A stretch of DNA of 64,000 nucleotides from Zobellia amurskyensis (GCF_009725985.1 NZ_RCNR01000006.1:1-64000); one strand, 5' to 3'. Counted from the first letter of the stretch, positions 43,605 to 53,695 are shown. Notes: generated from the sequence alone by a model not told the origin. Made by a program: numbers and translations.

Positions 43605-44351
43605 TTATCCTTTTGTAGTTGCGCTTAAATATTCGCGGTTCATACGGGCAATGTTCTCTAAAGAAATTCCTTTAGGGCATTCCACTTCGCATGCTCCGGT
43701 GTTCGTACAGTTCCCGAACCCTTCCAAATCCATTTGGCGTACCATATTTTGAACACGATCAACCGCTTCTACTTGCCCTTGAGGCAATAAAGCAAATTGC
43801 GATACTTTTGCCGATGTAAACAACATAGCACTTGCATTCTTACAAGCAGCTACACAAGCACCACAACCAATACAGGTAGCAGCATCCATAGCTTCATCTG
43901 CATCATGTTTGTTAATAGGAATAGCATTTGCATCTACTGTATTACCAGAAGTGTTCACAGAAATATAACCACCTGCTTGTTGAATTCTATCAAAAGAAGT
44001 TCTATCTACAATCAAATCATTGATAACCGGGAATGCAGTTGCACGAAAAGGCTCTATAACAATGGTATCTCCATCGTTAAACTTACGCATGTGCAATTGA
44101 CATGTGGTTACCAAACGGTCAGGCCCATGAGGCTCCCCGTTAATTTGCAATGAACAAGCGCCACAAATACCTTCACGACAATCATGGTCAAATTGTACTG
44201 GCTCCTCTCCTTTGTTAATCAATTCTTCATTAAGAACATCTAACATTTCAAGGAAAGACATATCGCCTTCAATACCCTTAATAGGATAATCTACAATCTC
44301 ACCTTTTGATTTGGCATCTTTTTGACGCCATATTTTTAAATTAAGCTTCAT
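43605..44351 (-). CDS. sdhB: Succinate dehydrogenase/fumarate reductase iron-sulfur subunit
   Basis: 248-aa subunit. The [2Fe-2S] ligands lie in [12 protein letters not shown] (Cys58, 63, 66 and a later Cys in TTCQLH); the [4Fe-4S]/[3Fe-4S] region is [15 protein letters not shown] and [15 protein letters not shown]. Passes electrons from SdhA to the heme-bearing SdhC. Stop to terminator distance 40 bp; starts 6 bp after sdhA. Confidence 0.97.
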   Translation of the reverse strand: MKLNLKIWRQKDAKSKGEIVDYPIKGIEGDMSFLEMLDVLNEELINKGEEPVQFDHDCREGICGACSLQINGEPHGPDRLVTTCQLHMRKFNDGDTIVIEPFRATAFPVINDLIVDRTSFDRIQQAGGYISVNTSGNTVDANAIPINKHDADEAMDAATCIGCGACVAACKNASAMLFTSAKVSQFALLPQGQVEAVDRVQNMVRQMDLEGFGNCTNTGACEVECPKGISLENIARMNREYLSATTKG

Positions 44352-44357
44352 AGTTAC

Positions 44358-46361
44358 TTATTTATAACTTCTTGTCTTCAACTCAATATTCTCGTACTTC
44401 AACTCCTCTTTATGCAAAACGGCATCTTTAGGCTCTCCTTTATATTCCCAAGCGGAAACAAATTTAAAGTTCTCATCATCACGCAAGGCTTCACCTTCAG
44501 GCGTTTGGTACTCTTCGCGGAAATGACCTCCACAAGATTCATTTCTTGTAAGTGCATCTTTAGCGAACAGTTCGCCAAGTTCTAGAAAATCGGCCACACG
44601 ACCTGCTTTTTCCAACTCTTGGTTCATACCGTCTGCTTTTCCTGGAATCTTCACATTAGCCCAGAAGTCCGCTCGTAAAGCAGAAATCTCATCGATTGCA
44701 TCTTGCAGATCTTTAGCATTTCTAGCCATACCACATTTGTCCCACATGATTTTACCCAATTTCTTATGGTAAAAATCAACTGAATGTTGACCGCTACCGG
44801 CCATTAACTTGTCCAACCTATCTTGAACGGCAGTTTCAGCAGCATCAAATTCTGGCAAATCTGTTGGGATAGCTCCGGTTCTAATATCTTTAGAAAGGTA
44901 GTCGCCTATAGTATAAGGTAACACAAAATAACCATCTGCCAAACCTTGCATTAATGCAGAAGCACCTAAACGGTTAGCACCGTGATCACTAAAGTTAGCT
45001 TCACCTGCACAGTAACATCCTTCTATAGTTGTCTGTAAGTTGTAATCTACCCAAAGACCACCCATAGTATAGTGAACCGCAGGGTATATCATCATTGGGG
45101 TTTCATACGGATTCTCATCTACGATTTTCTCGTACATCTGAAAAAGGTTACCGTATTTAGCCTCGATTACTTTCTTACCTAAACGTGTTATTTCTTTATC
45201 ATCGGCATTTTTTATACCGTGTGTAAGGGCTTCTTCTTCTCCGTAACGTTGAATTGCCGAAGCAAAATCCAAATAAACGGCCTCACCAGTTTTATTTACA
45301 CCAAAACCGGCATCACAACGTTCTTTGGCCGCACGTGAAGCAACATCTCGAGGCACCAAGTTTCCGAATGCAGGGTATCTTCTTTCTAAGTAATAATCAC
45401 GATCTTCTTCTTTAAGCTGAATAGGCTTCAACTTACCTTCTCTAATCGCGATAGCATCATCCATACGTTTTGGAACCCAAATACGCCCATCATTACGAAG
45501 GGACTCCGACATTAATGTCAGTTTAGATTGGTGATCTCCAGAAACAGGAATACAAGTAGGGTGAATTTGTGTAAAACATGGGTTAGCAAAGAAAGCTCCT
45601 CTACGGTGTGCTCTCCAAGCTGCCATTACGTTACTACCCATTGCATTGGTAGATAAGAAAAATACGTTTCCGTAACCTCCAGTAGCCAAAACAACTGCGT
45701 GAGCAGAGTGACGTTCAATTTTACCCGTAACCAAGTCACGTGCAATGATTCCTCTTGCTTTTCCATCAACAAGAACCATATCCATCATTTCGTGACGGTT
45801 AAACGATTGTATCTTACCACGGTTGATCTGTCTGTTCATGGCAGAATAAGCACCTAATAAAAGTTGCTGTCCTGTTTGACCTTTAGCATAGAAGGTACGT
45901 GATACCAAAACCCCACCAAAAGAACGGTTATCTAACATTCCGCCATACTCCCTTGCAAAAGGAACCCCTTGAGCAACACATTGGTCAATAATATTAGCCG
46001 ATTCTTCTGCCAAACGGTATACGTTTGCTTCACGGGAACGGTAATCACCTCCTTTTATAGTATCATAAAAAAGGCGGTAAGCGCTATCGCCATCACCTTG
46101 ATAATTCTTTGCTGCGTTAATTCCACCTTGAGCAGCAATAGAGTGTGCTCTACGTGGAGAATCTTGGTAGCAAAATGTTTTTACGTTATAGCCTAACTCT
46201 GCTAAAGTAGCAGCGGCAGAACCACCCGCAAGCCCAGTTCCCACAACGATAATATCAATATTACGTTTGTTGGCAGGGTTTACTAGGTTAATATCGTTTT
46301 TATGTTGGGTCCATTTAGCGGCCAATGGCCCTTTTGGAACTTTTGAATCCAATATGCCCAT
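44358..46361 (-). CDS. sdhA: Succinate dehydrogenase/fumarate reductase flavoprotein subunit
   Basis: 667-aa catalytic subunit. FAD Rossmann motif [19 protein letters not shown], covalent-FAD His73 in [17 protein letters not shown], substrate-site stretch [23 protein letters not shown], and [12 protein letters not shown] plus [21 protein letters not shown]. Its length and sequence type fit the Bacteroidota/B. subtilis-like class that pairs with a single five-helix cytochrome b. Oxidises succinate to fumarate in the TCA cycle. Confidence 0.97.
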   Translation of the reverse strand: MGILDSKVPKGPLAAKWTQHKNDINLVNPANKRNIDIIVVGTGLAGGSAAATLAELGYNVKTFCYQDSPRRAHSIAAQGGINAAKNYQGDGDSAYRLFYDTIKGGDYRSREANVYRLAEESANIIDQCVAQGVPFAREYGGMLDNRSFGGVLVSRTFYAKGQTGQQLLLGAYSAMNRQINRGKIQSFNRHEMMDMVLVDGKARGIIARDLVTGKIERHSAHAVVLATGGYGNVFFLSTNAMGSNVMAAWRAHRRGAFFANPCFTQIHPTCIPVSGDHQSKLTLMSESLRNDGRIWVPKRMDDAIAIREGKLKPIQLKEEDRDYYLERRYPAFGNLVPRDVASRAAKERCDAGFGVNKTGEAVYLDFASAIQRYGEEEALTHGIKNADDKEITRLGKKVIEAKYGNLFQMYEKIVDENPYETPMMIYPAVHYTMGGLWVDYNLQTTIEGCYCAGEANFSDHGANRLGASALMQGLADGYFVLPYTIGDYLSKDIRTGAIPTDLPEFDAAETAVQDRLDKLMAGSGQHSVDFYHKKLGKIMWDKCGMARNAKDLQDAIDEISALRADFWANVKIPGKADGMNQELEKAGRVADFLELGELFAKDALTRNESCGGHFREEYQTPEGEALRDDENFKFVSAWEYKGEPKDAVLHKEELKYENIELKTRSYK

Positions 46362-46363
46362 AA

Positions 46364-47032
46364 TTAATGTGTTATTGGGTTAAAATGATGGTAAAGAGCG
46401 ATGAATATAAATCCTAAAGGAATTGCTATAGAGTATATTTTAGTGAAAGTCTGAATACCCGCAGAGTACTTGTTGTTCACACCCACCGTCTGAAAAGACG
46501 AAGCAAAACCATGCCATAAGTGCAATGACAAAAGCACAAATGAAATTACATAGATAATCGTACGCCAGAAAGGTTCAAACTTAAGAACTGTTTCCTCATA
46601 GTACCTAGTTGGACTTTCAGGATTCACTTCAATGTACTTGTATGCCATTTCATGTACCCAAAAATCGTACATGTGCAATCCTAGAAAAGCAAGAACTACC
46701 AAACCGGTAATAATCATGTTCCTAGACATCCAAGATGAATTGGCATTACCATTATACTGTTTGTACTTTATGGCCCTAGCCTTGTTGTTCTTTAACTCTA
46801 GGGCAATACCCATGGCAAAGTGAACAATTACACCCGCTATAAGCACAGGCTGTAGAATAAATTGCACTAACCCATTATAGCCCATAAAATGGGACCATTC
46901 ATTAAAGGTGTCCGGTGCAATTACCGATGTAATGTTGATAACAAAGTGCTGTGCAAGAAAAAAGACCAAAAAAAGACCCGACAGGGCCATGACCACTTTT
47001 CGGGCTATCGAAGATTTTATCAATCCGCTCAT
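46364..47032 (-). CDS. sdhC: Succinate dehydrogenase cytochrome b subunit
   Basis: 222-aa membrane anchor started at ATG 47032 ([12 protein letters not shown]); the upstream TTG at 47069-47071 lies in the promoter -7 box and is rejected. About five hydrophobic helices carry histidines suited to bind two hemes ([44 protein letters not shown]), as in the diheme B-type enzymes. Reduces menaquinone. First gene of sdhCAB, 2 bp before sdhA. Confidence 0.95.
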   Translation of the reverse strand: MSGLIKSSIARKVVMALSGLFLVFFLAQHFVINITSVIAPDTFNEWSHFMGYNGLVQFILQPVLIAGVIVHFAMGIALELKNNKARAIKYKQYNGNANSSWMSRNMIITGLVVLAFLGLHMYDFWVHEMAYKYIEVNPESPTRYYEETVLKFEPFWRTIIYVISFVLLSLHLWHGFASSFQTVGVNNKYSAGIQTFTKIYSIAIPLGFIFIALYHHFNPITH

Positions 47033-47068
47033 TGTATAATAAGTTGGAGTTAGTTTAAAGACTATGGA

Positions 47069-47100
47069 CAAAATTAGGGCATAAGCTTGGCTTTAACAAA
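47069..47100 (-). promoter_or_regulatory. Promoter of the sdhCAB operon
   Basis: The minus strand reads TTTG (47100-47097), 20 bp, then TAATTTTG (47076-47069), an excellent fit to the Bacteroidota consensus. It gives a leader of about 30 nt to the ATG at 47032. Confidence 0.75.
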
Positions 47101-47122
47101 CTTTGGCACTCTTTAGTAAAGT

Positions 47123-47141
47123 ATTTAGAAACGTTTTAAGC
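47123..47141. promoter_or_regulatory. Degenerate hemA/suf-type palindrome upstream of sdh
   Basis: ATTTAGA followed by AACGT matches the hemA operator half-site and its spacer exactly for 12 bp, but the right half (TTTAAGC) has three mismatches. It lies 23 bp upstream of the -33 element, an activator-type position if it is functional. Confidence 0.4.
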
Positions 47142-47293
47142 AAGCCCTCCGTTCCTCTTTCTGAATAAGACCTCTTTCATTTACACTTCAAATCAAAATA
47201 TCTTTATACTTCAATTTTTCACTTCTAGTTTTTGGATATCCATTTTTTGAACGATATTCAGGTCTTAAACCACCTCTGACTTATACTTTAACT

Positions 47294-48184
47294 ATGGATA
47301 TTGGCCTCCTTTCAGTAAGCATGAATGTCTACTCAACCCAAAGACTATCAGACGAAGCTAAAAATTTAGGGCACTATATAGAATGGGTAGACCATACCAA
47401 ATGTTCCGTAAAAATAGGTAGTGATAAACCCCAAGTACTTTTTCGCCAAGAAAACATAATAGATACCTTTGATGCCATCATACCGCGTATAGGCACTAAA
47501 GTTACCGACCATGGCGTTGCCGTTGTAAAACAGTTTGAAATGAACAAGGTGTTCAGTACTGCACACTCCACAGGAATTTTTAAAGCAAGAAACAAAGCAA
47601 AGTCTTTACTGTTGATGTCCAATAAAGGAATTCCCATACCTGACACCTTACTTTCTATTGACCCCGATGATATTGAAGAACAAATTGAACTACTGGGCGG
47701 CACACCACTTATCATAAAACTACAGGAAGGCACACATGGACTTGGAGTTATTTTGGCGGAAAGTAAAAAATCGGCAAAATCAATTATCGATACTTTCTAT
47801 AAAATGGGTACGAACATTTTTATTCAAGAGTTCATTGAGGAAAGTAAAGGTGAGGATATTCGCGTCTTTGTAGTTGGCAATAAAGTAGTGGCAAGTATGA
47901 AGCGGACTAGCGGGAGTGATGAATTTCGCTCAAATTTACATCGCGGCGGCCGTACCGAGCCCGTAAAATTATCCCCTAAAGAAGAGTTAATGGCAATAAA
48001 TGCTACTAAATATATAGGTTTAGGCGTATCGGGCGTAGATTTGATCCGTTCAAAAAAAGGACCTTTACTATTAGAAGTGAATGCTTCACCTGGGTTACAA
48101 GGTATTGAAGCTGCTACTGGAGTAAACGTCGCCAAAGAAATTATACAGTTCGTAGAACAGAATTGTCTTAAAAAAAGAAAGTAA
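47294..48184 (+). CDS. rimK: RimK-family ATP-grasp ligase (ribosomal protein S6 modification type)
   Basis: 296-aa ATP-grasp enzyme. Features: VIPRIGTKVTDHGVAVVKQFE, GTPLIIKLQEGTHGLGVILAES (ATP-binding), IQEFIEESKGEDIRVFVVGNKVVASMKR, and GVSGVDLIRSKKGPLLLEVNASPGLQGIE with the Mg ligands. RimK adds glutamates to the C-terminus of S6; related enzymes make other amide bonds. The following gene is a desuccinylase/aspartoacylase-like protein, a pairing that suggests joint action on a peptide bond (inference). Confidence 0.9.
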   Translation: MDIGLLSVSMNVYSTQRLSDEAKNLGHYIEWVDHTKCSVKIGSDKPQVLFRQENIIDTFDAIIPRIGTKVTDHGVAVVKQFEMNKVFSTAHSTGIFKARNKAKSLLLMSNKGIPIPDTLLSIDPDDIEEQIELLGGTPLIIKLQEGTHGLGVILAESKKSAKSIIDTFYKMGTNIFIQEFIEESKGEDIRVFVVGNKVVASMKRTSGSDEFRSNLHRGGRTEPVKLSPKEELMAINATKYIGLGVSGVDLIRSKKGPLLLEVNASPGLQGIEAATGVNVAKEIIQFVEQNCLKKRK

Positions 48185-48224
48185 CCTCTTGCCAAACAAG
48201 AGACAGAGAACATCCCAATAGTAT

Positions 48225-49214
48225 ATGGAAATTAACAAAACCATCACCATAGAAGGTGAAAGCGTAAAACCTGGAGAAGCCAGATTACTAAATATAAGCA
48301 TTGACAGACTTCCTACCGGAACCTTAATTGATATACCCGTATACGTTTTTAATGCAAAAAAACCTGGACCAACACTTTTAGTACAAGCTGGCCTTCATGG
48401 CGATGAAATTAATGGTATTGAAATCGTACGCCGTATGTTAACAGAAAAACGATTCAATGTAACCAGTGGTGCCGTTATAGCCGTACCTATTCTAAATATC
48501 TTCGGATTTATCCATTATTCCAGGGATGTTCCTGATGGAAAGGACGTAAACCGAAGTTTTCCGGGTTCTAAAATTGGCTCTATGGCTGGTCGTATCGCGT
48601 ATTACTATACCTCAGCAATTCTTTCTCAAGTAGATTATGGATTAGACCTGCACACAGGAGGTGGGCAGCGGCATAACTTTCCGCAAATAAGGTATACCGA
48701 TAACGATGAACAAAGCGAACAGTTGGCCAAAGTATTCAACGCTCCAATTTCCTTTTCATCTAAATTGATAAAAGGGTCTTTTAGGAATGCGGCTTTTCAA
48801 ATGAAAATACCTACAGTGGTCTTTGAAGCAGGTGAAAGTATGCGGTTTGACAATCATGCTATAATAGAAGGCATGCAAGGCATCCTGAACGTAATGAAGC
48901 ACTTTGATATGATAGCGACTACTGAACCTAAATATATTGAACGAAACAATACAGTTCACCTAAAGAACAGAAAATGGTTACGAGCACCTACTGCCGGTAT
49001 GTTCGTTCCAAAAATAGAGAACGGTAGTGAAATTAAAAAAGGACAGGTCTTAGGTATGGTTTCCGGTCCTTACGCCAAAAGGAGCAAAATGGTTAAAGCT
49101 CCTTTTGACGGATTGGTATTTTGTATCAATCACCAAGCTGTGGTAAATAGAGGTGATGCACTTTTCCATATTGGCATTCCTACTAACGAAGGTGTCATAC
49201 AAGCTGATAGATAA
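48225..49214 (+). CDS. Succinylglutamate desuccinylase/aspartoacylase-family metallohydrolase
   Basis: 329-aa protein of the M14-like AstE/AspA family. Zinc ligands in QAGLHGDEINGIE (His, Glu) and the later His in YGLDLHTGGGQRHNFPQIRY; VFEAGESMRFD holds the catalytic Glu. C-terminal beta domain. Starts 40 bp after rimK in the same direction, so the two likely form an operon in which one builds and the other trims or recycles an amide-linked group. Confidence 0.9.
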   Translation: MEINKTITIEGESVKPGEARLLNISIDRLPTGTLIDIPVYVFNAKKPGPTLLVQAGLHGDEINGIEIVRRMLTEKRFNVTSGAVIAVPILNIFGFIHYSRDVPDGKDVNRSFPGSKIGSMAGRIAYYYTSAILSQVDYGLDLHTGGGQRHNFPQIRYTDNDEQSEQLAKVFNAPISFSSKLIKGSFRNAAFQMKIPTVVFEAGESMRFDNHAIIEGMQGILNVMKHFDMIATTEPKYIERNNTVHLKNRKWLRAPTAGMFVPKIENGSEIKKGQVLGMVSGPYAKRSKMVKAPFDGLVFCINHQAVVNRGDALFHIGIPTNEGVIQADR

Positions 49215-49477
49215 AGGCAGATTTCATCTGATATCTGCCAAGCTTTATCGAGGAAACAAAAAGTTCTAACCTTAGATTTTGAGGAAGCCCTTATAAGAAA
49301 ACAGACCGGCTAGTTTGCAATATAATACTTACCTTGAAAAAACCCTTTGTTTTATACCATTCATCGACGATTGACACACAAAAAACGGAACGCTACTTTA
49401 CCAGGACCAGGTTCTTTTGTATGCATCATATACCGCCTAGTCGGTTCTTTAAAATTTCAATATATTGATACGAACGC

Positions 49478-49867
49478 TTATCGTTCCATATCCTCTAGCT
49501 GAATTTCAAGCGCTTTTGTAGAGAGTTGAACTTCTATTAAAGAGAGCACCAAAGAAAGCATAAGGGCCAAAAGGCTGATTCCAAAAACAAGATTGGCCCA
49601 GAAACTCAATTCAACATAAATTAAGCTCATTGTTATAACGGCCAACAAGAAACTAAAAATTGCCGTTGCCTGCATATTCTTTATTATAGATAAGCGTTTA
49701 CGCAATTTTTTAACCTGCAAAGCAATAGCGGGCGACGACGTTTCTTCATACTTCTGATGAAGTTGCCGGATCAATGCGGCAATAGCCAAATACCTTGCGT
49801 TATACGCCAACATGGTTAATGATATGGCCGGGAAGAGTAGCGCCGGTATACTTAATGTAAGTTCCAT
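49478..49867 (-). CDS. DUF2721 membrane protein
   Basis: 129-aa protein with three hydrophobic segments (near 5-25, 68-85 and 88-110) separated by a basic loop (QLHQKYEETSS, KKLRKRLSIIKN). Matches DUF2721; function unknown. Starts 2 bp after the ThuA gene stop, so probably co-transcribed. Confidence 0.8.
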   Translation of the reverse strand: MELTLSIPALLFPAISLTMLAYNARYLAIAALIRQLHQKYEETSSPAIALQVKKLRKRLSIIKNMQATAIFSFLLAVITMSLIYVELSFWANLVFGISLLALMLSLVLSLIEVQLSTKALEIQLEDMER

Positions 49868-49869
49868 GG

Positions 49870-50844
49870 CTATTTTACAAACTTTCTAGAGCTTGTTTTA
49901 TCGGCTGTTGGGAAATCTTCGGGAATGGATTGAGTCACATTACCGGTAGCAGCCCATTCTGCCCCTCTAAGCATACTGGTCATAAAACCTACGCATTCCA
50001 CGGAATAATCTACATGCCCCATGATGTTATGAAATATACGGCCTTTACCGTACTCCAAAGTCATTAGCGCAGGCTCATGCCTACCTGTTCCTTTGTTTTC
50101 AGGGTCTGAATAAGCCGTAGCCAAAACGGTCATGTTTTCCGCAGGACCACGTAAACTGTTATATAACTCATCTTTGGTATGCAACCACACATTTGGCATT
50201 CCTTTGGTTATTGGATGGTCTTCCCTTATTTGAATCTGGTACTCACTTTGTGGACCGTGGGCACCGGCATTTCCGGGCGAATTATCACGTATAAGTTTAC
50301 CGGCATCATTATAATATACGTAGGGTCCGTCTTTTTCCGTACGGTCTCCCCAACCGCCCAAACCAATCATTTGATTGTAGGCTTCCCATTCAGGAAAAGA
50401 ATTATCAGCGGCATGGAAAACCACTAGTCCGCCTCCTTTTTTGATGTATTTTTCAAATTTCTTCTGAGTGGCTTCCGGCCATGGAGCGGCGTTCCACCCA
50501 AAATTACAAATGACCAAATCATACTTTGAAAAACCAGGATTGTAATTTGGGTCCATTTGTGGTTTCTCCTTTGCTTCCGTTTTTGGAAGATTTGCAATAG
50601 GAAACTCAGAAATAAACTCATCGCCTTTCCATGTAAATGCGGAACGAGCCACCTCAACAGTGAATAATCCTGTATTCTCCATTTCGGTCTTCAACATATA
50701 CGTAATCTTGGGCCACTCACCATGGTTGTTTTGACCGTCAACGATAAGCGTTTTTATCTTTTTTGATGAAGGTGTTTGGGAAAAAACGGTATTTGACACA
50801 AAAACCATAGAAAGTAATAAAACTAAAGTTCGAAAATTACACAT
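49870..50844 (-). CDS. Secreted ThuA-domain protein
   Basis: 324-aa exported protein with a signal peptide (LVLLLSMVFVSNTVFSQ). The ThuA fold is visible in KTLIVDGQNNHGEW, YDLVICNFGWNAAPWP, GGGLVVFHAADNSFPEW, and GRIFHNIMGHVDYS near the C-terminus. ThuA proteins are linked to trehalose or other sugar use, but no sugar genes adjoin it, and the active site is not defined. Second ThuA protein in this window. Confidence 0.87.
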   Translation of the reverse strand: MCNFRTLVLLLSMVFVSNTVFSQTPSSKKIKTLIVDGQNNHGEWPKITYMLKTEMENTGLFTVEVARSAFTWKGDEFISEFPIANLPKTEAKEKPQMDPNYNPGFSKYDLVICNFGWNAAPWPEATQKKFEKYIKKGGGLVVFHAADNSFPEWEAYNQMIGLGGWGDRTEKDGPYVYYNDAGKLIRDNSPGNAGAHGPQSEYQIQIREDHPITKGMPNVWLHTKDELYNSLRGPAENMTVLATAYSDPENKGTGRHEPALMTLEYGKGRIFHNIMGHVDYSVECVGFMTSMLRGAEWAATGNVTQSIPEDFPTADKTSSRKFVK

Positions 50845-50955
50845 ATCATATATTTTGGATGCATAAATATAAGGGATTGTAGTTAAGTTTGGAAAAAAAG
50901 AAAAAGTATGTGCCTTATAAAGTTGTAAATTGAAATCTTAACCTAACAGTACCGA

Positions 50956-52116
50956 ATGACACCCTCTAATTTGAGATTTTCATCTAAACTTCCGAACGCA
51001 AAAACCACAATTTTCACTACGGTTGGAAATTTGGCGCGTAAACATAATGCGGTAGACCTCTCCCAAGGCTTCCCAAATTTTGAAGTAGATGAGAAGTTAA
51101 AAAGTCTGGTTACAGATGCCATGCAAAGCGGGCATAACCAATACGCCGCCATGCAAGGGTATTATGGCCTACGTGAAATCATCTCACAAAAGATTGAAAC
51201 GCTGCATAACAGATCATATCATCCCGAAACTGAAATTACCGTTACGGTAGGTGCTACACAGGCCATATTTACGGCAATCACTGCTTTTGTTAATCACGGC
51301 GATGAAGTAATTGTTCTGAAACCGGCATACGATTGCTACGAACCGGCCATTACACTTAATGGGGGAGTACCAGTTTATGTGCAATTAGATGCCGATGGTT
51401 ACCGAGTGAATTGGCAAGAGTTTAAAAACAAGCTTTCCGACAAAACCCGGATGGTCATCATAAACACACCCCACAACCCCAGCGGACGCATTTTTTCTAA
51501 GGAGGATATGTTACAGCTACAAGACATTTTAAGACCGACCAATTGTATTGTTTTAAGTGATGAAGTATATGAACACATTGTTTTTGATGGAAACGAACAC
51601 CAAAGTGCATCCCGTTTTGAAGATTTAGCACAACGTAGTTTTGTCTGCGCCTCCTTTGGCAAAACCTTCCATGTTACCGGATGGAAAATAGGTTATTGTG
51701 CCGCACCTGAAGAATTAATGCATGAATTTAGAAAAACACATCAGTTTGCAGTGTTTTGTGTAGACCATCCTGTACAACGGGCCATGGCGGCTTATCTTAA
51801 AAATGAGGAACATTATTTGAGCCTACCTTCTTTCTATCAAGAAAAAAGGGATTTGTTTCAGGAAGGATTAAAAGATTCTAGGTTTACGTTTAAGCCGTCA
51901 GAAGGGACCTATTTTCAACTTTTGGACTATACAGAAATTACAACTGAAAGTGATGAAGATTTAGCGAAGCGACTAATTGTAGATTACAAATTGGCTAGTA
52001 TTCCTATCTCTTCTTTTAATGAGCACAATAGGCAAGATGGTGTTTTACGGTTTTGTTTTGCAAAGAAGCGGGAAACGATTGAGAAAGCCATCCAAATTTT
52101 GAACTCTATTCCTTAA
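50956..52116 (+). CDS. PLP-dependent aminotransferase, methionine/kynurenine type (YbdL-like)
   Basis: 386-aa class I/II aminotransferase. VDLSQGFPNFEVDE, NQYAAMQGYYGLREII, NTPHNPSGRIF, the PLP Lys236 in SFGKTFHVTGWKIGYC, and LRFCFAKK with the substrate-carboxylate Arg. Closest in appearance to methionine aminotransferases (MTA salvage) and kynurenine aminotransferases. Overlaps the convergent GNAT gene by 11 bp. Confidence 0.9.
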   Translation: MTPSNLRFSSKLPNAKTTIFTTVGNLARKHNAVDLSQGFPNFEVDEKLKSLVTDAMQSGHNQYAAMQGYYGLREIISQKIETLHNRSYHPETEITVTVGATQAIFTAITAFVNHGDEVIVLKPAYDCYEPAITLNGGVPVYVQLDADGYRVNWQEFKNKLSDKTRMVIINTPHNPSGRIFSKEDMLQLQDILRPTNCIVLSDEVYEHIVFDGNEHQSASRFEDLAQRSFVCASFGKTFHVTGWKIGYCAAPEELMHEFRKTHQFAVFCVDHPVQRAMAAYLKNEEHYLSLPSFYQEKRDLFQEGLKDSRFTFKPSEGTYFQLLDYTEITTESDEDLAKRLIVDYKLASIPISSFNEHNRQDGVLRFCFAKKRETIEKAIQILNSIP

Positions 52117-52627
52117 AATCAAAACGCATCATCCAATCTGTTTGCTTGTCATTACCTACAATATAAGGATGTGTTCCAAACTTTGAAAATCCGTGAGTTT
52201 GATAAAATTTAATAGCTTTAGTATTTTCTTCCCAAACCCCTAGCCAGAGAAATTTTTTACGTTTGTTTTTACCCTTTTTCTTAACCTCGTTAAGCATCCA
52301 TTTTCCAATACCCAGGTTTTGAAAATCTCCAAGTACATAAATGCGTTCTAATTCTATAGCTTCCTTTAATTTCCCATCTGTTTGCGCCTCGTTTTCATTC
52401 AGTTTAAAATAACCAACAAGGTCTTCTCCCCTATAAACGAAATAAAACGAGATATATGGATTATTGATTTGGTCCAGAAGCGTATTCTTGGAGAAGGCTA
52501 AATCTGTATAACTTTTAAAATCAATGGGGTTATTATCCTTTGCGAAAGCATCCGAAAAAGTCTGTGTAGAAATTTTAGAGAGTAACTCTAAGTCTGAGGT
52601 TTTACACTTTTGTAGTCTTAATTGCAT
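52106..52627 (-). CDS. GNAT-family N-acetyltransferase
   Basis: 173-aa protein. Acetyl-CoA-binding loop LGDFQNLGIGKWMLNEVKKKGK and the later LGVWEENTKAIKFYQTHGFSKFG are typical. No specific substrate can be assigned. Its 3' end overlaps the aminotransferase gene by 11 bp on the other strand; a terminator of the neighbouring element lies 34 bp upstream of its start. Confidence 0.87.
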   Translation of the reverse strand: MQLRLQKCKTSDLELLSKISTQTFSDAFAKDNNPIDFKSYTDLAFSKNTLLDQINNPYISFYFVYRGEDLVGYFKLNENEAQTDGKLKEAIELERIYVLGDFQNLGIGKWMLNEVKKKGKNKRKKFLWLGVWEENTKAIKFYQTHGFSKFGTHPYIVGNDKQTDWMMRFDFKE

Positions 52628-52660
52628 ATAGGCACGTACAAATACCTAATGTACTGAAAT

Positions 52661-52694
52661 AAAAAAAAGCGGCCTTTGGGAGAACCACTTTCTT
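52661..52694 (-). terminator. Terminator of element copy 5
   Basis: On the minus strand AAGTGG (about 52691-52686) pairs with CCGCTT (about 52673-52668, one G-T pair), followed by a T-run of eight. It closes a small transcription unit in the 373-bp gap. Confidence 0.7.
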
Positions 52695-52718
52695 TTAATT
52701 TCTTTTTCAAAAAGCTTT

Positions 52719-52820
52719 TTACAGCATAAATAACTTTCTGGTCAGCATTACGATTCCGCTGAAAAAATCATTTTTGTACACTTGAATTTCTTCGGTTGTT
52801 TGGTTAATTTGGGCTTCCAT
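52719..52820 (-). CDS. Possible micropeptide (33 aa) inside element copy 5
   Basis: ATG 52820 to TAA 52719 encodes 33 residues beginning MEAQINQTTEEIQV and ending RKLFML, with a hydrophobic FFSGIVML stretch. It is the last frame before the terminator. It could be a toxin-like or leader peptide, or chance. I do not recognise a family. Confidence 0.3.
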   Translation of the reverse strand: MEAQINQTTEEIQVYKNDFFSGIVMLTRKLFML

Positions 52821-53000
52821 AGGTTGTAGTTTTGGGTAAAATCGGATTTGGGATGCGACTTTCGATTAATAACACTATAAAAATAGTACCTAACCGTCTA
52901 CCAAAAAAAATCTTGTTGTGAAGTAGCAATAATCTGTTGTAAAGGAGCATATCAGCAATTTTCCTACAAAAATTTCCGCAAAATTGCCTTATGATTTTAC

Positions 53001-53654
53001 TTACAAACTCATTTCCGGCACTTCTCCCTCTACAATTAAAATCCCTTCTGTTGCTTCCTTAATTTCATCAACGGTTACACCTGGGGCACGCTCTAGCAAC
53101 TTAAACCCTTTTAGGGTTACTTCAATTACCGCTAAATTGGTAACTATTTTCGTAACACAACCCACACCGGTAAGAGGTAAACTGCATTTCTTTAAAAGCT
53201 TGGATTCACCCGCTCTATTCGTGTGCATCATGGCCACAATTATATTTTCTGCCGAAGCCACTAAATCCATAGCTCCCCCCATGCCCTTGACCATTTTTCC
53301 AGGTATTTTCCAATTGGCAATATCGCCCCCTTCGGAAACTTCCATGGCACCTAAAATAGTAAGGTCTACGTGTTGACCGCGAATCATTCCAAAACTGGTG
53401 GCCGAATCAAAGAAGGAGGCCCCATTAAGGGTCGTTATAGTTTGCTTTCCGGCATTTATAATGTCTGCATCCTCTTCTCCTTCAAACGGAAAAGGGCCCA
53501 TACCCAAAACTCCGTTTTCACTTTGAAATTCTACATTTATATCATCTCTTACAAAGTTGGCTACCAAAGTAGGTATACCAATACCAAGGTTTACATAATA
53601 ACCATCTTTGACCTCCTTTGCAATTCGCTTTGCGATTCCGTTTTTATCTAACAT
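53001..53654 (-). CDS. scoB: 3-oxoacid CoA-transferase subunit B
   Basis: 217-aa subunit; YYVNLGIGIPTLVANF and the catalytic Glu46 in FQSENGVLGMGP, followed by GGAMDLVASAENIIVAMMHT, are family landmarks. Transfers CoA between succinyl-CoA and an acetoacetate-type acid, linking ketone-body or branched-chain catabolism to the TCA cycle. It is separated from subunit A by an inserted four-helix-bundle gene. Confidence 0.95.
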   Translation of the reverse strand: MLDKNGIAKRIAKEVKDGYYVNLGIGIPTLVANFVRDDINVEFQSENGVLGMGPFPFEGEEDADIINAGKQTITTLNGASFFDSATSFGMIRGQHVDLTILGAMEVSEGGDIANWKIPGKMVKGMGGAMDLVASAENIIVAMMHTNRAGESKLLKKCSLPLTGVGCVTKIVTNLAVIEVTLKGFKLLERAPGVTVDEIKEATEGILIVEGEVPEMSL

Positions 53655-53695
53655 AATAGTTAATTTGAAAATGTGTTGATTTGAAAATTGAACAA

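Larger units (their letters stand above)
52661..52943 (-). repeat. Dispersed element, copy 5 (divergent, inverted), carrying a 33-codon frame
   Basis: Read on the minus strand: ACAACA (box starting 52941) and CACAACA (52920-52914), 21 bp apart; GATTTTTT follows in the -7 position (poor match); AGTGTTATTAATCG; then GCATCCCAAATCCGA, as in copy 2; a 33-codon ORF (52719-52820); and the terminator. No TTCATCG box is found 32 bp upstream. It shares the two diagnostic 21-bp boxes and the CCCAAATCCG block but little else, so the relationship is likely, not certain. Confidence 0.55.

Noticed and set aside
47033-47071. Extended TTG start for sdhC at 47071
   Set aside because: The TTG lies inside the sdh -7 box TAATTTTG and the added residues are not family-like; ATG at 47032 gives the normal SdhC N-terminus.
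49216-49239. GGCAGAT/ATCTGCC hairpin after the desuccinylase gene
   Set aside because: A 7-bp stem with a 10-nt loop and no T-run; too weak to call a terminator on its own.
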